In this document: one piece after another, positions 33,554 to 41,973 of the stretch
Numbering within the stretch: the first letter of the stretch is position 1
Layout of the letters: each line of letters opens with the position of its first letter
Source of the DNA: Rhodospirillaceae bacterium
GTDB taxonomy: Bacteria; Pseudomonadota; Alphaproteobacteria; Rhodospirillales; Rhodospirillaceae
Length of the DNA stretch: 64,000 nucleotides
Direction: 5' to 3'
Assembly: GCA_018666155.1 (NCBI GenBank)
Contig: JABJAH010000007.1
Span: 37,533-101,532 of the forward strand
The notes under the pieces: generated by a model
Told to the model about the DNA's origin: nothing
Databases searched by the model: none
The model's input: only the letters and a program-made list of their open reading frames with translations
Translations under genes and position numbers: made by a program

Positions 33554-34866
33554 TAGATATCCTCCGCCAATCGCACACCGGCGAACATCCATCGCTGATG
33601 AGGATAGAAAAAGTTCCGGTAACTTTTACGTATGTGCCCGGCTGGCGTTATGCAACTCCCGCCACGCAGTACCATCTGGTTTGACATGAACTTGCTGTTG
33701 TATTCTCCGACGGCTCCGGCAGGTGCCTTGAAACCTGGGTATGGGACGTATGGTGACTGAGTGTATTCCCACGCATCGCCGATCATTTGGGACAGTCTTT
33801 CGGACTCTGAAGCTGGTGTGGGCCGTAGTGCCCGGCTCGACAGAAGATTGCCGTCCATGTTCACATTTGTTGCTGCGGTCTCCCACTCTGCTTCGGTCGG
33901 AAGGCGTTTTCCAGCCCATGTCGCGAACGCGTCAGCTTCGTAATAGCTGACATGAGTTACCGGCGCATCAGGATCAAGCGGCTGTCTCCCACGAAGCCCA
34001 AAGGCTGACCAATGGTCTAGCGAATCTTTGCGCCAGTATAACGGGGCTTCCCATTCGTTACTTTGGACATGGGACCAGCCATCCGCCAGCCAGAACTCTG
34101 GGCGCTTATATCCGTCGTCGTCGATGAAATTTAGCCACTCTTGATTGGTAATCAGACGGTTGCCAATGCGGTATGGCCTTAAAAGCACTTCGTGCCGGGG
34201 GCCTTCATTGTCAAAAGCGAATTCACTCTCTGTTGTGCCGTCAAAGCCAATCTCAGTTATTCCACCGGGAAATTCAGTCCAGGTTTGGGAAACTGAGTCA
34301 TGAGCGGGAAGGGGAGTTGTGCCGGCATAGGCAGGCTCAATCGGATTGCATGAGAAAGCGTGTAGAACATCCATCAAGAGTAGCTCTTGGTGCTGCTGTT
34401 CGTGGTTAATGCCGAGGATGAGGCTTGCGTTAATCTCGTTCCAGATGTCATCGCTGCAATTTTTGATCAACGCGATGATGGCTTCGTTCACATATGATCG
34501 GTATTTGCCGATTTCGGCAGCGCCTGGACGGGTCAGAAGGCCGCGTTCAGAGCGAGGATGCCGGGCGCCAATTGCCTCGTAATAAGAGTTGAAGAGGTAC
34601 CCGTAATTAGTGTCAAAAACCTCATAGTCGCGCACGGTGGGAGCCAAAACGAAAGTCTCAAAAAACCACGTCGTGTGCGCTCGATGCCATTTAACAGGGC
34701 TAGCATCTGGCATGGATTGGATTGTCTGGTCTTCGGCAGAAAGTGGGGTAGCAAGCGCCTCAGTTAAGGCCCGTGTCTCTTCGAAGCAGGCCAGAACCTG
34801 GCTACGAGAGCTCCGAGGTGCGGTCGCTGGTTTTATTGAGGGGACAAAGGACATGAACTTCCCCAT
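33553..34866 (-). CDS. egtB: Hercynine oxygenase / ergothioneine synthase EgtB
   Basis: Iron-dependent sulfoxide synthase joining hercynine to a thiol. 437 aa. N-terminal DinB-like iron domain with HRAHTTWFFE and HEQQHQE (three-His ligand set), then an FGE-sulfatase domain with PVTHVSYYEADAFATWAGK, RLPTEAEWE and VLRGGSC. No egtC or egtA is beside it, consistent with the two-gene type common in proteobacteria. Whether cysteine or gamma-glutamylcysteine is used cannot be read. Confidence 0.95.
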   Translation of the reverse strand: MGKFMSFVPSIKPATAPRSSRSQVLACFEETRALTEALATPLSAEDQTIQSMPDASPVKWHRAHTTWFFETFVLAPTVRDYEVFDTNYGYLFNSYYEAIGARHPRSERGLLTRPGAAEIGKYRSYVNEAIIALIKNCSDDIWNEINASLILGINHEQQHQELLLMDVLHAFSCNPIEPAYAGTTPLPAHDSVSQTWTEFPGGITEIGFDGTTESEFAFDNEGPRHEVLLRPYRIGNRLITNQEWLNFIDDDGYKRPEFWLADGWSHVQSNEWEAPLYWRKDSLDHWSAFGLRGRQPLDPDAPVTHVSYYEADAFATWAGKRLPTEAEWETAATNVNMDGNLLSSRALRPTPASESERLSQMIGDAWEYTQSPYVPYPGFKAPAGAVGEYNSKFMSNQMVLRGGSCITPAGHIRKSYRNFFYPHQRWMFAGVRLAEDI

Positions 34867-35307
34867 TTCTCTTTCTATTCACGGAACGGCGCACCCTAGC
34901 CGATGAGACTCGAAAACAAAACCGTGGGCCTATGACTGATCCGTGTATCGGATATGTAAATTATGGGAACCTCATCTAATCTGCTGATAAATATAGTTAA
35001 ATTACGTATTAGTGAGGGTGATCCCATATAAGGCATTCCTAATGTATATTTACAGAACCCCAGTATTAGTCTAATATCTGCTTCCAAGACGGTGCTCAGT
35101 ATTGAGGTCGTCGTTCCGGTTCGACCTTCGGGTGGACCATAACATTCGGTCATGTTGCTCAAGGAGGATATGACAATGACAGCCAGAATCCGGCTCTGTT
35201 TTCGACACATTTTGGTCCGAGCGTCCGCTTTTTAGCGCGCCTCGCTCTGCTTTTTCTGCCCTGTTCGAGATGAATAGGGCGCAATGTATGTGTGAAGGAA
35301 ACATCCA
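34867..35307. other. AT-rich 440-nt gap between egtB and rpoH
   Basis: Divergent promoter region for egtB and rpoH. The first 200 nt are unusually AT-rich for the window. The only item with translation signals is the small frame at 35176-35235. A longer minus-strand frame across the region shows no motif and looks spurious. Confidence 0.6.
35176..35235 (+). CDS. Possible 19-aa leader peptide upstream of rpoH
   Basis: ATG at 35176 with a perfect AAGGAGG at 35161-35167, 8 nt upstream. It encodes MTARIRLCFRHILVRASAF then TAG, with four Arg, ending 72 nt before rpoH. An in-frame ATG two codons earlier is too close to the ribosome site. It may be a regulatory leader or an unrelated small protein; there is no homology evidence. 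Confidence 0.35.
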   Translation: MTARIRLCFRHILVRASAF

Positions 35308-36222
35308 ATGACATCCACAACTCTCCCGATTTTAGCGTCCGACCGCGGTCTGTCCGGGTATATGCAGGAAATCAAACGCTTCCCGTTCCTCGAGAAAGAA
35401 GAGGAATTTATGCTGGCGAAACGTTTGGTTGAGCATGACGATACCGAAGCGGCGCACAAAATGGTGACCAGCCATCTGCGTTTGGTTGCCAAAATCGCAA
35501 TGGGCTACCGCTTTTACGGCCTACCCGTGTCTGACCTCATTTCTGAAGGAAATGTAGGGTTGATGCGAGCCGTTAAGAAATTTGATCCAGATCGCGGATT
35601 TCGTCTCTCGACCTACGCGATGTGGTGGATCAAAGCAGCGATCAATGAGCACGTTTTAAATTCCTGGTCTCTGGTCAAACTCGGCACTGTGGCCGCGCAG
35701 AAGAAGCTGTTTTTCAATCTGCGCAAACTGAAAGCCAAACTGAATATCTACGAGGATGGCGATCTTAGCGCCGAAGCCGCTGATGATATTGCTGAGCGTT
35801 TAGACGTTAGTAGTACCGAAGTGCATAACATGAATAGACGGTTATCCAGATCGGATGCGTCACTCAACGTACCTGTTGGCGAAGACGGGGATATCGACCG
35901 CATAGATCTATTGATGTCGGACACGCCGGATCAAGAAACCGTGTTAGCAGAGGAAGAAGAGCGCACTGTTGGGCAATCACTGTTGCGATCAGCTCTAACC
36001 ACCTTGAAAGACCGCGAACGCCGGATCATAGAACAGCGTCGCCTCATCGATAAACCGCGTACGCTTGAAGATTTGGGTGTCGAATACGGCATTAGCAGAG
36101 AGCGAGTTCGGCAGATCGAAAATCGTGCGTTTGAGAAATTGCAGGATGCGGTTCGGGCAGCCGCTGAAAAATTGGACGAGCACACCAAAGAGCCAATGTC
36201 TTTGTTGACGGCTCCGGCGTAG
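35308..36222 (+). CDS. rpoH: RNA polymerase sigma-32 factor
   Basis: Heat-shock sigma factor, 304 aa. Region 1/2 includes GYMQEIKRFPFL and NVGLMRAVKKFDP. The RpoH box QKKLFFNLRKL marks it as sigma-32, not RpoD. Region 4 carries the helix-turn-helix GVEYGISRERVRQIENRAFEKL. AAGGAAA before the ATG. Ends shortly before a terminator placed inside the convergent gene. Confidence 0.97.
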   Translation: MTSTTLPILASDRGLSGYMQEIKRFPFLEKEEEFMLAKRLVEHDDTEAAHKMVTSHLRLVAKIAMGYRFYGLPVSDLISEGNVGLMRAVKKFDPDRGFRLSTYAMWWIKAAINEHVLNSWSLVKLGTVAAQKKLFFNLRKLKAKLNIYEDGDLSAEAADDIAERLDVSSTEVHNMNRRLSRSDASLNVPVGEDGDIDRIDLLMSDTPDQETVLAEEEERTVGQSLLRSALTTLKDRERRIIEQRRLIDKPRTLEDLGVEYGISRERVRQIENRAFEKLQDAVRAAAEKLDEHTKEPMSLLTAPA

Positions 36223-36252
36223 AATCCGGTTGCATTAGTATTCGGTGCATTT

Positions 36253-37092
36253 CTAGGGCGGCGGAGTTTCTTCGCCGCCCTTATTATTTGCGGCCTCCCG
36301 ATCTTCGATGAAAGGTTGGATCAATAGTTGCTTCAATCTAGTGGCTCTGTGATCCCGGAAGATTGGTAATCCTATGGTCATTGAAGTGTGGCTATCGACC
36401 GGTTCGCTGACATAGGTCCCAAAAAGGCGATCCCACCAGGGAATATTAAAACCAAAGTTACTATTCGTTTCTCGCGGTCGAATTGAATGGTGCACGCGGT
36501 GCATATCTGGCGTTACCACTATCAATCTGAGCGCTGCATCCAGTTTGAGGGGCAGGGCCAGATTGGAATGATTGAACATCGATGTGGCGTTCAAGACAAT
36601 TTCAAAAACAACCACAGCCACGGGCGGCACACCAAGCGCACAGACGGCTATAATCTTCAGTATCAACGACAGCAAGAGTTCTAGCGGGTGAAACCGAAGG
36701 CCGCTGGTCACATCAAGATCCATATCCGTGTGATGCATGCGGTGAAGACGCCACAAAAGAGGAGCCCAGTGGAATAGGCGATGCTGCGCGTATATCCAAA
36801 GGTCGAGCATAAGAAATGCAAGAATGCCTGCAAGAAGCACTGGGATATCAATGACGTTGAACAAACCAACGTCTTGCCTTTGAGCCCAAATGGCAACGCC
36901 AATGGGCGCAACGGGTAGAATTGCGCGGGCGACAATGGAACCGATAACCAGAACACCGAGATTCCCAGACCACCGGCTTATACGCCCATGCGTAAGCGCT
37001 CGGCGAGGTAATAGCCTTTCGCAGACAGCAAACAGGATAAGTAGAATCCCAAATATAAGCGGGCGTAGGAGTGGGTCATCAGTGATTGTCAT
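36253..37092 (-). CDS. Sterol desaturase / fatty acid hydroxylase family membrane protein
   Basis: 279-aa integral membrane diiron enzyme. Hydrophobic segments occupy residues 10-90. The three His clusters are present: HRLFHW, HRMHH, and HRVHH near the C-terminus. Family members hydroxylate or desaturate lipids; the substrate is unknown. The chosen ATG is at 37092; a frame to 37179 lacks a ribosome site. Its last codons form the rpoH terminator stem. Confidence 0.9.
   Translation of the reverse strand: MTITDDPLLRPLIFGILLILFAVCERLLPRRALTHGRISRWSGNLGVLVIGSIVARAILPVAPIGVAIWAQRQDVGLFNVIDIPVLLAGILAFLMLDLWIYAQHRLFHWAPLLWRLHRMHHTDMDLDVTSGLRFHPLELLLSLILKIIAVCALGVPPVAVVVFEIVLNATSMFNHSNLALPLKLDAALRLIVVTPDMHRVHHSIRPRETNSNFGFNIPWWDRLFGTYVSEPVDSHTSMTIGLPIFRDHRATRLKQLLIQPFIEDREAANNKGGEETPPP
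36256..36289 (+). terminator. rpoH terminator overlapping the end of the convergent gene
   Basis: 8-bp stem GGGCGGCG / CGCCGCCC with a 9-nt loop, followed by TTATTATTT. Lies 33 nt after the rpoH stop and within the last codons of the convergent hydroxylase. Confidence 0.8.
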
Positions 37093-37261
37093 GATATCTC
37101 TGATAGCGGTTGCAGGCTCGCACACACAACCCCTAGCATGACCGGAAACCGCCAAAATTGGGGTTGAAGAGCACTCCAACCCCTTGTTTTTTCAGTGTTA
37201 GCATGATGTAAGTGGATCAAGTCGAAACCTTTATAGGTTTGCTATCAGGAGCCGGTTCGGC

Positions 37262-37633
37262 ATGTCCAAGACCATTCTTATAGTTGAAGATAATGATCTG
37301 AACATGAAACTGTTCAATGATCTCCTTGAAGCACACGGATACGTCACGCTGCAAACCAAGGACGGCCGTCAGGTCATGGATTTGACCCGTAAACAACGTC
37401 CAGATCTTATTCTCATGGACATCCAGTTGCCTGAAATATCCGGATTAGAGATAACGAAGATGCTTAAGGCGGACGATGATCTGAAAGTTATTCCTGTTAT
37501 CGCAGTCACAGCATTCGCGATGAAGGGCGATGAGGAGAAAATCAGGGACGGCGGCTGCGACGGCTATATTGCCAAGCCGATCTCTGTATCCAGCTTTTTG
37601 CAGACGATTTCCAAATACTTGGACGCGGCCTAA
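37262..37633 (+). CDS. divK: Single-domain response regulator DivK
   Basis: 123-aa receiver domain only. Acid pocket E8-D9, phospho-acceptor Asp in [15 protein letters not shown] (about residue 53), Thr in [12 protein letters not shown], Lys in AKPISV. Very close to Caulobacter DivK throughout. In alphaproteobacteria DivK links PleC/DivJ kinases to CtrA and cell polarity. GAGCC-type weak ribosome site. The partner kinases are not in this window. Confidence 0.95.
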   Translation: MSKTILIVEDNDLNMKLFNDLLEAHGYVTLQTKDGRQVMDLTRKQRPDLILMDIQLPEISGLEITKMLKADDDLKVIPVIAVTAFAMKGDEEKIRDGGCDGYIAKPISVSSFLQTISKYLDAA

Positions 37634-37737
37634 CCTTTAGCGCCGCCTGTGAAGAGTTCAAGGCAACACGCAGTCTAACAGTTTAACTTCGGAATTGAGG
37701 GCTTGGCATTGCAAGCCCGATACGGAGACGGAGTCGC

Positions 37738-37905
37738 TTATTTGATCTTCGTTTCCTTGAAAATCACGTGTTTTCTGACCTTCGGGTCATACTTCCGAAC
37801 TTCCATTTTTTCCGTAATGGTCCGGGGATTCTTCCGTGTCGTATAGAAGTATCCGGTGCCCGCTGTGCTTTCGAGCTTGATTTGAATAGTCGCCGATTTG
37901 GCCAT
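37738..37905 (-). CDS. rpmG: 50S ribosomal protein L33
   Basis: 55 aa, too short for many gene finders. Reads [18 protein letters not shown], then [10 protein letters not shown], and ends KETKIK. It lacks the two CxxC pairs of zinc-binding L33, so it is the zinc-independent type. Located between divK and ctpA. Confidence 0.97.
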   Translation of the reverse strand: MAKSATIQIKLESTAGTGYFYTTRKNPRTITEKMEVRKYDPKVRKHVIFKETKIK

Positions 37906-37997
37906 GTTCGGTCTCGCGGAAAACGTTAAGAGTTAAGCGCGGCAACATACTCCGCCGTGCCCCAGTGTCAAGTCTGCGTTGATAGGCGGGTCTAAGG

Positions 37998-39578
37998 TTA
38001 TGGTTCTTTTTTGGCCGCACTCGTGGCCGTTAAGCCGACGGCCTGCGCATACAAAGAATCCTTTAATATCAGCCTTCTAGCCAGTTCCAGGTCGACCGAT
38101 GTCTCGGGGCGCACCTCTGCTGGACAGTGGCTCCTCAGGCTTGCGCGGGCTTCAATATCGTTCGGCGCGACAGTTCGCCAGTCCGCTTTAAGGGCAGCAA
38201 TTTGGCTTCCGGTTTCTTGCCACCTTTGAAGAGCGTCGTTGATGGGCCCCTCAAGGCCACTTGTACAGACCATGGGCAGGACGCCCAGGTCCTCGATGGC
38301 ATAGCCTGAGGGGGCATGAAAACGGGACCAGGTTAAGGTGATTTCACCGTCGTTGGGCAAGCGAACAACGGTTTGGACAGTCCCTTTGCCATAGGACGAC
38401 GTTCCGATAATTAAACCCCTCCCGGTATCCTGAATGGCAGCGGCTACAATCTCGGCAGCAGACGCGGATCGGCTATCGACCAGCACAACGATGGGCCGCC
38501 CACCGGCTATATCGCCTTCAAAAGCTTGGTAGCGCTGTATTGATTCTGGGTGTCGCCCCCGCGTTGATACGATCCAACCGCTCTCCATAAAAAGATCGCT
38601 AACGGTAACCGCCTGATCGAGTAGACCTCCCGGATCTCCTCGCAGATCCAAAATGACCCCTGAGATAGAGGTCTCGTCGCTCAACGCTTTTGTCAGAAGC
38701 GCCTCAACGGTCTGGCTGGTTTGCTGATTAAAGCTATGGATTTCGACGATGGCAACGTTATCGCGCACTGTAAGCTCAACCGTTTGCGGAACGATGAGAC
38801 TTCTAACGACGGTGATGGACTTCGCTGGCTGAAAGCTCTTGCGGATGATGGAGAACGTCGATGTCGAACCAATAGGGCCGCGTAGCATCCGTCGAATAGT
38901 CCAACTCCGCTTCGTCGCAAGTGAAACCCCGTCAATATGGGTGATAAAATCGCCAACAATTAGACCCGCAGCCGCTGCCGGCGCCTCAGGTTGCAGTCCT
39001 TGGACCTCTAGTCCCAGGTCTGTGTTCACATACCGCAGCCCAATACCACCGAAACCGTTTCTCGTTTCGCGATTGGCTCGCGCTTGCAGTCTGCCAGAAT
39101 ATCGAGAATAAGGATCGAGATCGTCGAGTGCTGCATCGAAGAAAGCCGTGTAGATTTGTTCCAGGTCGGCACTGGTTATCAACTCGGATTTCCGTCGGAC
39201 GCCAACCAGAGTTCCATGAAATAGGTCTAACCAAGCGCTAACGGTTTGGTCTGCCGGTTTGGCGAGGTCTGACGCGAGAGCGCCGCCGATGTAAGCTTGC
39301 ACACGATCATCGGCATCGATGATTGAGAATAGGGGGTCAATATCGGCCAGCCCGGTTATTCCGGTTAGCACGAACCGTCCCATCAACGGTTGTTTCAGGG
39401 CTCGTGCAGAAATTTGTGTGAGACCATGGGATAGGACCCGGTTCGACTCACTCAACTCGAAACCCTCGACGACGCTGCGGTTTTTCGGCCAGTTGTTGTT
39501 TGAAATAATGCCGTTGGACGCGCATGCCGATACAAGGAGAAGCGCTGATGCGACGCTTAGCGCTCTAAACATGGACAT
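37998..39578 (-). CDS. S41 family C-terminal processing peptidase (lipoprotein)
   Basis: About 526 aa from the ATG at 39578. Lipoprotein signal with lipobox VSAC, so periplasmic and membrane-anchored. A PDZ domain (PEAPAAAAGLIVGDFITHIDG) follows the N-terminal part. The S41 catalytic domain has the Ser in DSRSASAAEIVA and the Lys in SSYGKGTVQT, a Ser-Lys dyad. Processes or degrades periplasmic proteins. The frame opens 15 codons earlier without a ribosome site. Downstream on the strand is rpmG. Confidence 0.9.
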   Translation of the reverse strand: MSMFRALSVASALLLVSACASNGIISNNNWPKNRSVVEGFELSESNRVLSHGLTQISARALKQPLMGRFVLTGITGLADIDPLFSIIDADDRVQAYIGGALASDLAKPADQTVSAWLDLFHGTLVGVRRKSELITSADLEQIYTAFFDAALDDLDPYSRYSGRLQARANRETRNGFGGIGLRYVNTDLGLEVQGLQPEAPAAAAGLIVGDFITHIDGVSLATKRSWTIRRMLRGPIGSTSTFSIIRKSFQPAKSITVVRSLIVPQTVELTVRDNVAIVEIHSFNQQTSQTVEALLTKALSDETSISGVILDLRGDPGGLLDQAVTVSDLFMESGWIVSTRGRHPESIQRYQAFEGDIAGGRPIVVLVDSRSASAAEIVAAAIQDTGRGLIIGTSSYGKGTVQTVVRLPNDGEITLTWSRFHAPSGYAIEDLGVLPMVCTSGLEGPINDALQRWQETGSQIAALKADWRTVAPNDIEARASLRSHCPAEVRPETSVDLELARRLILKDSLYAQAVGLTATSAAKKEP

Positions 39579-39681
39579 GGAAAGCAGTCTTCTCACTCTC
39601 AATTTCCAATTTCCTGACTCCATTCGAGTAAAGAAATCATAGGGAGCTCAGGCACCACACGCACGCTTAATATTATGCCGA

Positions 39682-41967
39682 TTAACGACGCGCCTTTTTC
39701 CGCTTCGGCTTTCCGGTCGCCCGCCGAGACTTTCGTGGCGGCCCGCCGCCCGGCTTCTTTGCGCGAGTCTTTCCGGGAGATGACGTCCCCGCCTTTTCGC
39801 GTAGGGGTGTATGCTCGACATAGCTAAAAACCAGGCTACCAGTTATAGCGTCCGCTTCAGACAGGGTTACCGTAATAAGGTCGCCGACTGAGAATGCCAT
39901 CCCTGAATGCCGGCCGGCCAACATATGAATATCTTCAAAGACTTCGTAATAATCTGACGGCAGCCGCTTGATCGGCAGAATGCCATCTGCGCCAGTGTCG
40001 TCCAGCGTTATAAATAGACCAAACCGGCTAACACCGTTGACCCGTCCTGAGAACGTTGCGCCGATTTGATCGGTGAGGAACGCGGCCGTGAAACGGTCAA
40101 CAGTCTCCCGTTCGGCGCCCGACGATCTTCGTTCGGTCATTGAAATGTGTTCTGCCGCTTCGGTCAGGTCCTGATCACCGACATCGAGAGCGCCCTGTCC
40201 TAGGTTCATCGCGCGTATCAAGCTGCGATGAACAATAAGATCGGAATACCGTCGAATAGGCGATGTAAAATGGGTGTACTGGCTGAGCGCTAAACCGAAG
40301 TGACCCAAATTCTCCGGCTCGTATCGAGCTTGGGACTGCGTCCTGAGAATCATCGTGTTGACCAAGGATTCGGCAGGATCATCCTTTGATGCAGCGAGGA
40401 CATAGTTGAAGTCTTTCGCTCGAATACTGCCTGCTGGAGAGAGCTTTAGATCCATACTCTGTAAAGCGGTTCGAAGCGTGCTGACCCGATCTGGATCCGG
40501 TGGTTCGTGGACGCGATAAACACCCGGGGAGTTAGCCTTCTGTAGTGTTTGTGCCGCTGCGACATTGGCGGCCACCATAAATTCTTCGATCAATTGGTGG
40601 CTGGCGAGGCGAGGGCGAGGAAGTACGCCCGTCATTTCTCCCTCGTCATTGACCAAGATTTTCCGTTCTGGCAAATCAAGAGCGAGCGCTCCGCGTTTTT
40701 TTCGCGCCCTATCTAGGCACGTATAAGCGCCGTAGAGAGGCTTAACCACCGTATCGAGTAGTGGCCCTGTTGCCGTGTCAGGAGTGCCGTCCATTGCGGC
40801 TTGCACTTGCTCGTAGGTCAGGCGGGCCTGCGATCGCATAAGGGCGCGAACAAATTTGTGGCGCACCATTTGGCCGTGTTTGTCGATCCACATGTGGACG
40901 GCGAGGCATGGGCGATCTTCGTTTGGTCGTAAAGAGCACCAGCCGTTTGACAGTGCTTCTGGCAACATGGGTACGACGCGGTCGGGGAAATAGGTTGAGT
41001 TGCCACGGTCATAGGCGGATCGGTCTAACGCCGAGCCTCGTTGCACGTACCATGCAACATCCGCTATCGCGACTATGAGATGCCAACCACCGTCATTCTC
41101 CGCGCTGCTGTCCGGCTCTGCCCAAACAGCATCGTCAAAATCACGTGCATCTTCACCATCAATGGTGACCAACGGCAGATCACGTAGGTCTGTTCGCTGC
41201 CCAAGTTGCGCTGGGCCGCAGACCTCTGCCTCTTCCAGAGCGGCTGCTGGCCATTCATGTGGAATGCCCTGGCTGTGAATCGCGATAAGGCTTAGGGCCT
41301 TCTCTATGCCAGTTTCATGAATGCGTTCGACAACTCGCCCTCTCGCAAGTCCGCGACGTGCCCCGCTATCGACGGTGACCAGAACGAATTCGCCGTGATG
41401 GGCTTCTTGGGTGTGCTTCTTTTCAACGGTGATCGTCTGTCGTTCTTTGCGATTAACCGGGCGAATGATGAGTCCGCCGTCGTCCGCCTTTTCGCATATG
41501 CCAAGAATTTGCTTTGGGCCACCAGATAATTTCCGAATTGGGCGAGCTTCGTAGGCGCCATCATCGACAAGCTTGAGCTTAGCCAAGACTCGATCTCCGA
41601 CGCCCACTGCAGTGCGCATTTCTTTGGACGGCACGATGAAGATTACAGGCGGCGGTTTTTTTTCTTCCCAACCGGAAGGCTGTCCGATGAGGTCCCCATC
41701 AGCATCTATCTTTATGGCGTCGAGAACTGCGACCTCTGGTAAACGACCCGGTTCCGCAAAACCGCGTTTTCCTCCGCGGTCAATGACGCCTTCGGATTCT
41801 AATTCCCTCAGAATAGCCTTGAAAGCGGGGCGGTCAGCACCACGTATAGTGAAGGCGCGGGTAATCTCCCGTTTGCCGACACGGCTTGGTGATTTTTTTA
41901 TATAGGCAAGGATGTCTGCCTTAGTCGGCAGCGCGGAAATCCGAGTATCTTTTTTGCGCGTTGTCAA
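39682..41967 (-). CDS. rnr: Ribonuclease R
   Basis: 761-aa 3'-to-5' exoribonuclease. N-terminal winged helix (DILAYIKKSPSRVG), cold-shock-like domains, RNB domain with ITIDGEDARDFDDAVW-type acid cluster (reads VTIDGEDARDFDDA), S1 domain (GATFSGRVNGVSRFGLFI). The last 30 residues are Lys/Arg-rich. TTG start at 41967, 7 nt after the topA stop. Member of the conserved rnr-topA-dprA block. Confidence 0.96.
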   Translation of the reverse strand: MTTRKKDTRISALPTKADILAYIKKSPSRVGKREITRAFTIRGADRPAFKAILRELESEGVIDRGGKRGFAEPGRLPEVAVLDAIKIDADGDLIGQPSGWEEKKPPPVIFIVPSKEMRTAVGVGDRVLAKLKLVDDGAYEARPIRKLSGGPKQILGICEKADDGGLIIRPVNRKERQTITVEKKHTQEAHHGEFVLVTVDSGARRGLARGRVVERIHETGIEKALSLIAIHSQGIPHEWPAAALEEAEVCGPAQLGQRTDLRDLPLVTIDGEDARDFDDAVWAEPDSSAENDGGWHLIVAIADVAWYVQRGSALDRSAYDRGNSTYFPDRVVPMLPEALSNGWCSLRPNEDRPCLAVHMWIDKHGQMVRHKFVRALMRSQARLTYEQVQAAMDGTPDTATGPLLDTVVKPLYGAYTCLDRARKKRGALALDLPERKILVNDEGEMTGVLPRPRLASHQLIEEFMVAANVAAAQTLQKANSPGVYRVHEPPDPDRVSTLRTALQSMDLKLSPAGSIRAKDFNYVLAASKDDPAESLVNTMILRTQSQARYEPENLGHFGLALSQYTHFTSPIRRYSDLIVHRSLIRAMNLGQGALDVGDQDLTEAAEHISMTERRSSGAERETVDRFTAAFLTDQIGATFSGRVNGVSRFGLFITLDDTGADGILPIKRLPSDYYEVFEDIHMLAGRHSGMAFSVGDLITVTLSEADAITGSLVFSYVEHTPLREKAGTSSPGKTRAKKPGGGPPRKSRRATGKPKRKKARR

Positions 41968-41973
41968 AAGAAG

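Noticed and set aside
33554..33592. egtD start at the upstream ATG inside egtB
   Set aside because: The GTG at 33553 has GGAGG at ideal spacing and gives the family N-terminus.
34896..35210. 104-aa minus-strand frame upstream of rpoH
   Set aside because: AT-rich, no motif, crosses the promoter region and the mini-frame.
37699..37718. Hairpin GGGCTTG / CAAGCCC between divK and rpmG as a terminator
   Set aside because: No T-run on either side; could be a weak terminator but not supportable.
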